Assembly: GCA_027488265.1 (NCBI GenBank)
Contig: JAIYCA010000349.1
Coordinates: 1 to 5,285, forward strand
Reading direction: 5' to 3'
DNA from: Planctomycetaceae bacterium
Lineage (GTDB): Bacteria; Planctomycetota; Phycisphaerae; Phycisphaerales; SM1A02
Length of the DNA: 5,285 bases
The notes beneath the pieces are model-generated. The model was not told the origin of the DNA. It was given only the letters and a program-made list of their open reading frames with translations, and ran no database searches. Positions within the stretch are counted from its first letter, which is position 1. Each line of letters begins with the position of its first letter. A program made the translations under genes and the position numbers. Positions 1 through 5,285 of this stretch are shown piece after piece.

Positions 1-406
1 CGCCACCTTCGCGCTGCATTTGGGCTGCGACAAGTTTGGCAATTTGCACGAAGCGCGCGCGCAGGTGTGCCAAGACTTCGCTGAGTTCCTTCGCTTCTTC
101 GGGATCGAGGTTTCCACGCGTTTTTTCTTCGACAACGCCGAGCAAATCGATCGCGAACTGCGCACCGACGAGATCGATCACGACGCGTCCCGTTTGGGGA
201 TCGCCGTAAGCGCCAAGCCCCATCATCGCTTGGCTTGCAAGCGTCGCCACGAGCGTTTGGAAGCTTGCAGGCGGCATCTCGCCCTCGCCGCCTTGGCCAG
301 GCTGCGACGCACGCGCGGCTTCCTTTTCCGCCAAGCGCTCTTTCTCCGCCTGTGCCTGTGCTTTCCAATCCGAGTCGATGTGCAGTTTCGGGGTCTCGTC
401 GCTCAT
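1..406 (-). CDS. DUF1844 domain-containing protein (3' end cut by window)
   Basis: Translating the minus strand from the ATG at 406 gives 135 residues with no stop, running off the window start, so the C-terminus is missing. The N-terminal ~45 residues are charged and low-complexity, rich in Ala, Glu, Lys and Gly. From about residue 48 the sequence matches the small DUF1844 family: SFQTLVATLASQAMMGLG, then VIDLVGAQFAIDLLGVVEEKT, RGNLDPEEAKELSEVL and LRARFVQIAKL. The family signature is the conserved pattern of a helix with QA..LG, an Ala-rich IDLL..L..KT segment, and NL..EE...L. The family is a short soluble helical protein of unknown role, common in Planctomycetes, Verrucomicrobia and related groups. 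No strong Shine-Dalgarno sequence is visible. It diverges from the SurA-like gene across 58 bp. The family call is from motif recognition; no function can be assigned. Confidence 0.85.
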   Translation of the reverse strand, partial: MSDETPKLHIDSDWKAQAQAEKERLAEKEAARASQPGQGGEGEMPPASFQTLVATLASQAMMGLGAYGDPQTGRVVIDLVGAQFAIDLLGVVEEKTRGNLDPEEAKELSEVLAHLRARFVQIAKLVAAQMQREGG

Positions 407-464
407 GTCGCGAGAATAGCGACGTTGGTCCACCTTCGCCTAGGCATGAGATAGGATTCCGAAC
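407..464. promoter_or_regulatory. Divergent intergenic region between the DUF1844 and SurA-like genes
   Basis: This 58-bp spacer separates two divergent starts (ATG at 406 minus, ATG at 465 plus), so both promoters or 5' leaders must lie here or inside the opposite gene. An AGGA at 453-456 sits 8 nt before the plus-strand ATG and is a reasonable ribosome binding site. A TAG at 441-443 is in frame with the plus-strand gene, so its start cannot lie further upstream. I could not identify a convincing -35/-10 pair. The regulatory role is inferred from gene orientation. Confidence 0.4.
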
Positions 465-1778
465 ATGCCCTGTGCCCGATCTCTCGTCGCCCTGCAAATC
501 GTCCTCAGCGTCGCGTGCAGTGTTGTGGGATGCGGCCTCGTTGCAAGCAGCCTCGTCGGATGCAGTTCGAGTATTCGTCCGGATGCCCAGCCAATCACGC
601 TCAGTGACTTTGCGCGACCACCTTCGAACATCAAAACGGATGTCGTGGAGATCTCGCCAGAAGTCGTTGCAGAACCCGAAGTCGTCACCGATGAAATGGA
701 GATGTCGTCGGGCGATCGTGACTTCGTGGAAACTCGGCGTGAGGTGATCTCGCAAAATGCCGACGGCAAAAGTGTGATTGATGCCACGAAGTCGACCTTC
801 GAGCGAAAGCTTGAGCCGGGTCAATCTTGGCCTGTTGAGGGACTTGTTGGACAAGTCAACGGTCGTCCCGTCTTTGCGAACGCCTTCCTCGAGCCGATCG
901 CGGATCGTCTCCTCTCGGCGGCTGCACTTCGAGATCGCGTTGAAGGCCGGCGTGTGTTCGTTGAACTCGTCCGACTCTCGTTTAAGGACCTTGTAGACAA
1001 CGAACTGATTGTCGCGGACGCCGAATCGAAACTCTCTCCCGAGCAACAGCAAGGTCTTTTCGCGTGGCTTCGGAGTTTCCAAGAGGAGACGATCGCGGAG
1101 CGCGGTGGTAGTCGTGCCGCTGCCGAAGCGAGCCTTGAAGCAGAAGAGTCGCAGACACTTGAGCAGTTCGTGCAACAGAAGCGCGACATCGCGCTCGTGC
1201 GTCGTTTGATGAACGAGCGTATCGAGCCGCGGACTATTGTCTCGTGGCGCGACATCGTTCAGGAGTACGAGCGGCGACGAGCTGAGTTCAACCCACCTCC
1301 GGTGATGAAGCTTGGACGCATTCGTCTCAATCCACGGACCGATGCGGAAGCGATCGCCAAAGTCAAGGCACTTGCAGCCGAGGGAAAGTCGTTCAGCGCG
1401 ATTGCGACGGAACTGAAAGTCACAGACGGGGGCTTGTGGCAAACGTTCGATTACCCAACCGACGGCATCGCTGGGATGCCCTTCACGGATGCGATGAAAG
1501 AGCGTTTGACGGGGCTTGGTGTGGACGTGATCAGCGCGCCGCTCGAGCAGCGCGAACTCGTGGTGTGGCTCGGCATTCTCGCCTTGGATCGTCCGCCAAG
1601 TCGGTCTCTCTTCGACCGCGATGTGCAGTTGCAGTTGCGATCGGAACTCGAGGGACGTCGTCGCGCGATTGAACGGCAGCGATATCTCGACTCGCTTCGA
1701 AGTCGTTGGGTGACGGATGAGATTGGCGAGATGGAACGTCGTCTCGTTGAGATTGCACTCGAGCGGTACTGGCGCTGA
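465..1778 (+). CDS. SurA/parvulin-like peptidyl-prolyl isomerase family lipoprotein, probably a chaperone
   Basis: The 437-residue protein begins with a short n-region containing Arg5 and a hydrophobic stretch (about 6-22). Two lipobox-like sites follow, VVGC (Cys23) and LVGC (Cys33), so it is probably a lipoprotein exported to the periplasm. Residues ~40-120 look disordered. Residues 125-255 resemble the SurA N-terminal chaperone domain: VGQVNGRPVF at 128-137, then charged amphipathic helices. SWRDIVQEYERRRAEF at 260-275 is the usual helix entering a rotamase domain. Residues ~280-375 look parvulin-like (MKLGRIRL, FSAIATEL, DGGLWQTF, MPFTDAM, ISAPLEQRELVVWLGIL). The normal first-strand His is replaced (LGRIRL) and the GGxLGW loop is degenerate, so isomerase activity is doubtful. 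SurA-family proteins escort unfolded outer-membrane proteins. The family is recognised from pattern, not alignment. The gene converges on the YraN-like gene. Confidence 0.75.
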   Translation: MPCARSLVALQIVLSVACSVVGCGLVASSLVGCSSSIRPDAQPITLSDFARPPSNIKTDVVEISPEVVAEPEVVTDEMEMSSGDRDFVETRREVISQNADGKSVIDATKSTFERKLEPGQSWPVEGLVGQVNGRPVFANAFLEPIADRLLSAAALRDRVEGRRVFVELVRLSFKDLVDNELIVADAESKLSPEQQQGLFAWLRSFQEETIAERGGSRAAAEASLEAEESQTLEQFVQQKRDIALVRRLMNERIEPRTIVSWRDIVQEYERRRAEFNPPPVMKLGRIRLNPRTDAEAIAKVKALAAEGKSFSAIATELKVTDGGLWQTFDYPTDGIAGMPFTDAMKERLTGLGVDVISAPLEQRELVVWLGILALDRPPSRSLFDRDVQLQLRSELEGRRRAIERQRYLDSLRSRWVTDEIGEMERRLVEIALERYWR

Positions 1779-2735
1779 GGCGTGTCGTTCGGATGCCGAA
1801 GTCTGAAGAGCGACGGCTTGGTCTGCTGAAGCAGAATCAAGCGACGTGGCATCGGACGTGGAAGTGGACCTCTTCGCGGTGATGTACGGCACGAGACCAC
1901 GCACGCTCCATGGATGCTGGGTGCTGGCTTCTTGCACGTCGGGTGTGGGATAGATGAACTGAACACAATCAACGTTGAGCCAGGGAGGTTCATCACACGT
2001 CTCAGCCTGCTTCGGCAGCGGCGTGTGTGACTTATGGCTCCGACGTAGGTTTCGTTCGAAGATTCCTACCACGTGACGAACCACGGTCGCCGTTCCACCC
2101 TCGCCGCGTACTCCGACGAGATCGACGCGGATACTCGTCGCTTGCGTTGGGAACTTCATGGCCCGTGAGGCGCGGATCTTCGCTGGCCGCTTGGATTCCG
2201 ACAGCCTTGAAGCCATGTCGCGCGCTGCTGGCATGGTGTGCGCGTTCGAGGAGAGATCTTGAAGCAATCTCCAGAGGACCTCGCGTTTGCGCGCATCGAC
2301 TCGATCAAGCGCGTCCCACGGTCCACGCGCGCGTTTCACTTCGACAATCACGATCGTCTGCCGATCAGGTGTCAGCATGATGAGGTCTGCTTCATCGCGC
2401 GGATCACGAGGACTCCGCCAGTTCCGCGCGAGCGTGCGATACTGGAGCGCCCGAAGAAAGCGCTCTGCGGAGCGTTCTCCATCGTCACGGCCGACCCAAT
2501 GGCTAGGTACCCACGCGATGAGTGGCTGAAACCGAAGTCGCAGCAGGCGGAGGCAGAAGATGCACGTGACCCAGACTCCATCGGCGGCGAGGTGATCTCG
2601 CAGTGTGCGCAGCGTTCCACGGATCGCAGTGCGCTCGTCGTCAAACGCTTTGTTGTTGCCGACGCGGTCAAAGCGACCGCGTGGAGCGCGCGTTCGCGCC
2701 GAGTCAGGATCATCGAAAAAAACTGTGGGCTTCAC
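1779..2735 (-). CDS. yraN: YraN/UPF0102-family putative endonuclease-like protein (3' end unresolved)
   Basis: The start is the GTG at 2735. It is preceded by the purine-rich GAGGGAGG at 2740-2747 and by an in-frame stop at 2757-2759. Residues ~85-230 carry the UPF0102 pattern: DDGERSAERFL (Glu87), LARNWRSP, DEADLIM (Glu115, Asp117), IVIVEVKRAR (Glu132, Lys134), ALDRVDARKREVL, IRVDLVGV (Asp205), and VVRHVVGIFERN. These match the PD-(D/E)xK-like core of YraN proteins, which are thought to act on DNA or recombination intermediates; their exact role is unsettled. The usual length is ~120 residues. This protein has an ~80-residue N-terminal extension with a hydrophobic, Arg-rich stretch (53-78), an insert of ~40 residues (161-201), and a C-terminal extension. 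The frame has no stop down to position 1, so the left boundary given here (the end of the convergent SurA-like gene) is arbitrary. A frameshift before 2004 or 1839 would end it at 2002 or 1837. Confidence 0.72.
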
Positions 2736-2739
2736 CTTT

Positions 2740-2747
2740 CCTCCCTC
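2740..2747 (-). promoter_or_regulatory. Ribosome binding site that decides the GTG start of the YraN-like gene
   Basis: The minus strand reads GAGGGAGG, then AAAG, then GTG. GGAGG lies 4 nt and GAGGG 7 nt upstream of the GTG at 2735. This is the strongest Shine-Dalgarno match in the window. With the in-frame stop at 2757-2759, it fixes the start. A six-codon frame, ATG at 2752 to TGA at 2732, spans this site and overlaps the GTG as GTGA. Confidence 0.7.
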
Positions 2748-3021
2748 TTCATGGAATCACCGCTTGCCATATCGCCACGCACGCGTCCACGCGTCGTTCT
2801 GTATGACTCCAGTGCGTGCTCTCGCAGAACTTGCGAATGAGTTGGTCACTGACACGCGCGATTGTGGCCGTCTGAAACTCGCAACTCGCGAAGTGCGGCA
2901 GAATTTCCACATGAAAAAGTGAGTGCGAGTTATTTCGGAGATTTCGCAGTGATCCGCCATTCGCTTCAACGACTTGGTGCGGTGATCTCAAATGCGATGA
3001 CACTTCACAAACAGTCGCAGT

Positions 3022-3071
3022 TTGGCGGTGACTTGTGTGCACTGACTTGTTTTTGCTTTCTGTCCCGCCAA
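3022..3071. repeat. Imperfect inverted repeat enclosing a pair of 8-bp direct repeats
   Basis: TTGGCGG at 3022-3028 pairs with CCGCCAA at 3065-3071. Across one extra T the pairing continues as GAC with GTC, giving 10 base pairs with a single bulge around a loop of about 29 nt. Inside are two copies of TGACTTGT (3029-3036 and 3043-3050) flanking the palindrome GTGCAC (3037-3042). This could be a regulator binding site or a structured leader for the downstream minus-strand gene. The sequence structure is seen directly; the role is unknown. Confidence 0.4.
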
Positions 3072-3140
3072 GCGCGCTCCCTACCAGCCGCGCACATCAC
3101 CGTGATCTTCATCAAACTCACTCCGGGAATTCGCAGTCGA

Positions 3141-3179
3141 GCCAAAAGAACCACAGCCCCAGCGAACTGGGGCTGCGGT
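3141..3179 (-). terminator. Rho-independent terminator of the cvpA-like transcript
   Basis: On the minus strand a 13-bp stem (arms 3167-3179 and 3150-3162, with one G-T wobble) closes a UUCG tetraloop and is followed by the T-rich tract TTCTTTT (3143-3149). It lies about 63 nt past the stop codon of the cvpA-like gene. The stem is GC-rich and the loop is one of the stable tetraloops, so this is a strong intrinsic terminator. The plus-strand side lacks a clean T tract, so it is mainly unidirectional. Confidence 0.88.
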
Positions 3180-3242
3180 CGTTGTGTTCTGAAAGTCGCA
3201 GCGTGTAGTCGCGCTTCCAACTCGCTGCTGGTGTCTCTCTCT

Positions 3243-4907
3243 TTACTTCTTCGGCTCGATGCGGAGGTTGCCGCGGGCGACCCACTCATCACCGAGTTTG
3301 ATGCCGACGATGGTGCGATCAACCGCAGGAGTGAAGAGCGCGTAGAGCGTGTCGGCGCCCGAGCTCGAGAGGCTTGGGAATTGATCAAGCGTCGTGTACT
3401 TGTCTTGTCGGTCAAGCGCGATCGTCACGCGACGGTCACCCGTCTTCGTGATGTGCATGTAGCCGATCGGGAAGTAACGGCGGCCGAGGTCATCGATGAG
3501 GACCAACTTTGCCGTGGGGCCAGCCTTCTCCGCGACTTTGCTGCGATCGTTCCAGAGGTCGATCGAGCTGGTTCCGCCACGCGAAATGTTCAGACGAACA
3601 ACACGCGTCGAAGCGGGCGACCAAATGCCCTTGACGATCACGTTCTTGTTGCCGCGGAAACCGCCTTGTTCAAAGTCGCCCGCGCCCTCGAACAGCCAAT
3701 TGCCATCCTTGACGCCCATGCCTGAGGGAAGCGAGTTGGTGTCCGCGCTCGCAGGCATCAACTGGTCGTTGAGAACAAGGTCGAGGTCGCTTATGACAGG
3801 CGCATCCGACGGAATCTCCGGTGCCTGACCGCTCTCGGCGCCCATCACAAGCGCCGTGGCGTCCGCCTCGGATGCTTCTTGGCCGATCGCAGGGAAAGGA
3901 AGACGCAGACCCATCGTTTGGAGGAAGCGTGGAGGTTCGCCCTTCGGGAAAGCATCGGCCGGGAACATCAGCACGATGTCGAGCGTTTGCGTGCCTGCGG
4001 GGCCCGTGACGTAGTGCGAGCGATCATCGAACTTGAAGATGCCCGTGCCGCCATTGGCGAGCGGTTGAGACCACTCGGTGGGGAACGCGATGCCACTGTT
4101 TGGGCCGCCGGCCGCGCGCGGCTTTCCGACCAAGCGGAATTGCGATGCGGAGATGGCGAAACCAACGCCCGCAGTCGTCGCGCCGGGTTCGAGATGCACC
4201 TTCACGACGTACCGCGACTGTCCGCCGGTAGAGGCGAGGATCGCCTGATCAATCCGCACCGAGCCCGGGGCTGCGGAAACGCGACCAATGCGGCCGTCCT
4301 TCAAGTAGGTGTCGCGGAAGAGGCCCAAGGCCATCTTGTCGAGGAAGGGTTGCTCTGAAGCGAGCGTCGGCGTCGAAAGCGTTGGACGCATAGACGTGGA
4401 TGAGAGGAATTCGAACGTTCGCGCGGTGATCGTGTGCGCGGGCACCCAAAGCGGTTGCACGTTGACGTTCGGTTGCCCCTTCGATTGCGCCGTACGCGCA
4501 ACACCGACAACGCCGAGGATTTCGTTCGACGAGTGCGTGTGGCCTGCACCGATGATCGCAATTCCAACGGTCAGAACGCCCGCTGCCGCGCCGAGGATGC
4601 CACCGACACCGAGGTTCGCGACGTGTGGGAAATTGAGATTGTCGGGCGCGAGTTTGTCGGCGATCGTGCGGAGCAGGAAGAGGTAGAACGCAAACGGGAA
4701 GAGCAGGGCAATGCCCCACGCGTAATGCACGAGCGAGGGGACGCCGAGCAGCATGTGTGCGATCGGCTCCCACCCAGCGAACGCGAGAGCGCCAGCGGCG
4801 ACGACGCAAATGAGGTGCAGAAGCGCGCTCAAGATGCCTTGGTTCGCCCACCAATAAGCGATCAGGCCAATGAATGCGAGTACGAGGAGATTGAAGATTG
4901 CGTCCAT
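3243..4907 (-). CDS. CvpA-family membrane protein with long exported C-terminal region
   Basis: I chose the ATG at 4907 because AAGGA (4914-4918) lies 6 nt upstream. An ATG at 4940 would add 11 residues but sits in a hairpin with no ribosome binding site. The product is 554 residues. The first ~125 contain four hydrophobic segments (about 4-20, 27-46, 62-80, 100-122) in the arrangement of the CvpA (colicin V production) family: a short first helix, a polar YWWANQG, and a Gly/Ala-rich last helix (LGVGGILGAAAG). CvpA proteins usually end near 160-180 residues. Here ~430 more residues follow, apparently extracytoplasmic and beta-rich. Two stretches, ~215-340 and ~420-550, look like repeated Ig-like modules; the second contains LVLIDDLGRRYFPIGY. 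CvpA relatives are tied to envelope integrity, but this protein's role is unknown. It follows the secretion ATPase gene by 130 bp and ends at a strong terminator. Confidence 0.78.
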   Translation of the reverse strand: MDAIFNLLVLAFIGLIAYWWANQGILSALLHLICVVAAGALAFAGWEPIAHMLLGVPSLVHYAWGIALLFPFAFYLFLLRTIADKLAPDNLNFPHVANLGVGGILGAAAGVLTVGIAIIGAGHTHSSNEILGVVGVARTAQSKGQPNVNVQPLWVPAHTITARTFEFLSSTSMRPTLSTPTLASEQPFLDKMALGLFRDTYLKDGRIGRVSAAPGSVRIDQAILASTGGQSRYVVKVHLEPGATTAGVGFAISASQFRLVGKPRAAGGPNSGIAFPTEWSQPLANGGTGIFKFDDRSHYVTGPAGTQTLDIVLMFPADAFPKGEPPRFLQTMGLRLPFPAIGQEASEADATALVMGAESGQAPEIPSDAPVISDLDLVLNDQLMPASADTNSLPSGMGVKDGNWLFEGAGDFEQGGFRGNKNVIVKGIWSPASTRVVRLNISRGGTSSIDLWNDRSKVAEKAGPTAKLVLIDDLGRRYFPIGYMHITKTGDRRVTIALDRQDKYTTLDQFPSLSSSGADTLYALFTPAVDRTIVGIKLGDEWVARGNLRIEPKK

Positions 4908-4913
4908 CTCGGT

Positions 4914-4938
4914 TCCTTCAAGAGGCGGCGTTCGCCTC
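4914..4938 (-). promoter_or_regulatory. Hairpin and ribosome binding site just upstream of the cvpA-like start
   Basis: The minus strand carries a perfect 6-bp stem, GAGGCG with CGCCTC, around a 5-nt loop (4922-4938). Three nt after it comes the Shine-Dalgarno sequence AAGGA (4914-4918), 6 nt before the ATG at 4907. The hairpin would block an alternative ATG at 4940 and may affect ribosome access. It has no following T tract, so it is not a terminator for the upstream gene. The regulatory effect is inferred. Confidence 0.45.
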
Positions 4939-5037
4939 ATTCAACTTTGAGCGGTGAGCACTTGGCGCGCCGCGAGGTGTGTGTCGTAAAGCGATTCGTC
5001 GGATTTGCGCTCATTGCAGGCGCATCCGAGTGCAAGG

Positions 5038-5285
5038 TCACGCAGTGGGGGCCTTCTGTGCTGGCGCTCCCGCAGCTTGCTTTGGTGCGAAGATGCGCTG
5101 CACTTCTTCGAGACTCGTCGAACCGTCGCGCACTTTGAGGAGCGCGGCTTCTTGCAGTTGAATCATCTTCTGCTCGCGGACCGCGCGCGCATGCGCCGTG
5201 CGGAAGTCGTTCTCGCTGAGGAGCCGACGTCCTTCGTCATCGAGGCTGAGGACTTCGAGAATGCCTGTCTGGCCGAAGTAACCCG
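5038..5285 (-). CDS. GspE/PilB-type secretion or type IV pilus assembly ATPase, C-terminal end only
   Basis: The last 81 residues and stop codon (TGA, 5040-5038) of a gene that enters from the right edge. The visible sequence matches the end of the GspE/PilB/VirB11-type ATPases: GYFGQTGILEVL (family GYxGRxGIxEVL), LLSENDF, the A...REQKMIQLQEAALLKV helix, and DGSTSLEEVQRIF (family GxTSxEEVxRV). A short Ala/Pro/Gln-rich tail of ~17 residues follows. These hexameric ATPases sit at the inner face of the cytoplasmic membrane and power pseudopilus or pilus assembly. The Walker motifs and zinc-binding region are outside the window, so type II secretion and type IV pilus versions cannot be told apart. 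It is co-directional with the cvpA-like gene, 130 bp upstream of it. Confidence 0.88.
   Translation of the reverse strand, partial: GYFGQTGILEVLSLDDEGRRLLSENDFRTAHARAVREQKMIQLQEAALLKVRDGSTSLEEVQRIFAPKQAAGAPAQKAPTA

Larger units (their letters stand above)
2736..3140. other. Gene-poor interval upstream of the YraN-like gene
   Basis: About 400 bp with no protein I can recognise on either strand. It is less GC-rich than the flanks. Minus-strand open frames at 2749-3042 and 2757-2969 have compositions rich in Cys, His, Ser and Arg and no convincing ribosome binding site. A 35-codon minus-strand frame at 3005-3112 does have GGAG 8 nt before its ATG but no recognisable content. The interval lies between the terminator of the cvpA-like transcript and the start of the YraN-like gene, so it should hold the promoter of the latter. 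An inverted repeat with internal direct repeats at 3022-3071 is the only notable structure. A weaker 8-bp inverted repeat, AACTCGCA at 2876-2883 with TGCGAGTT at 2924-2931, could be chance. Confidence 0.5.

Noticed and set aside
20..454. Plus-strand open frame of 144 codons over the left end
   Set aside because: It lies opposite the DUF1844 gene, has an Arg/Phe/Leu-rich shadow composition and matches nothing, while the minus strand gives a recognisable DUF1844 family pattern.
440..787. Minus-strand open frame over the start of the SurA-like gene
   Set aside because: Composition is rich in Ser, Thr and Arg with no motif; the plus strand gives a signal sequence and lipobox.
1..1778. A genuine long antisense gene opposite the SurA-like and DUF1844 genes
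   Set aside because: The frame is open because TCA, TTA and CTA are avoided in these genes; the translated antisense sequence shows no domain-like pattern. Only the stop-less continuation of the YraN-like frame is worth checking.
1451..1996. Minus-strand open frame of 181 codons at the gene convergence
   Set aside because: It is a shadow in a different frame from the YraN-like gene, very rich in Arg, Ser and Pro, without a ribosome binding site or motif.
2238..2840. Plus-strand open frame of 200 codons
   Set aside because: It is the antisense of the YraN-like gene, where the minus strand shows the conserved UPF0102 residues.
3005..3112. Minus-strand 35-codon frame with GGAG before its ATG (starts MKITVMCAAG)
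   Set aside because: One good ribosome binding site is not enough; the rest is Lys/Arg/Cys-rich with no recognisable content, and the frame overlaps the inverted repeat at 3022-3071.
2757..3140. A tRNA, small RNA gene or decayed mobile element in the gene-poor interval
   Set aside because: I found no cloverleaf, no terminator-bounded unit, no transposase fragment and no terminal inverted repeats.
4434..5138. Plus-strand open frame of 234 codons
   Set aside because: It is antisense to the CvpA membrane domain and to the ATPase C-terminus, both of which are recognised on the minus strand; it has a charged Arg/Glu-rich shadow composition.

Overview
The window is ordinary GC-rich bacterial chromosome. 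The gene content is a DUF1844 protein, a SurA/parvulin-like lipoprotein, a UPF0102/YraN-like nuclease, a CvpA-type membrane protein with a long exported tail, and a GspE/PilB-type ATPase. This suggests a Gram-negative, probably planctomycete-like (possibly Phycisphaerae) organism. That placement is inference from family content; no rRNA or other marker is present. I saw no tRNA, rRNA, CRISPR array, insertion sequence or phage gene.

Layout from left to right. A DUF1844 gene (minus, cut by the window start) and a SurA-like lipoprotein gene (plus, 465-1778) diverge from a 58-bp spacer at 407-464. Facing the SurA-like gene is a YraN/UPF0102-like gene on the minus strand. It starts at a GTG at 2735 behind a strong purine-rich ribosome binding site. 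It is easily missed because its reading frame has no stop codon from 2735 to the window edge, so its true 3' end cannot be placed. Positions 2736-3140 contain no gene I can support, only one notable inverted repeat with internal direct repeats. A clear rho-independent terminator at 3141-3179 (minus) ends the transcript of the large cvpA-like gene (4907 to 3243). Upstream of that gene, on the same strand, is the C-terminal end of a type II secretion/type IV pilus ATPase gene (stop at 5038).

Two themes connect the genes: the cell envelope (SurA-like periplasmic lipoprotein, CvpA-like inner-membrane protein, secretion/pilus ATPase) and possibly DNA processing (YraN-like protein). The ATPase and cvpA genes may form one transcription unit ending at the hairpin, but the 130-bp gap leaves room for a separate promoter. 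The most unusual points are the stop-less yraN-like frame, the two-module exported tail on the CvpA protein, and the apparent loss of catalytic residues in the SurA-like protein. I found no convincing new defence or mobile system.
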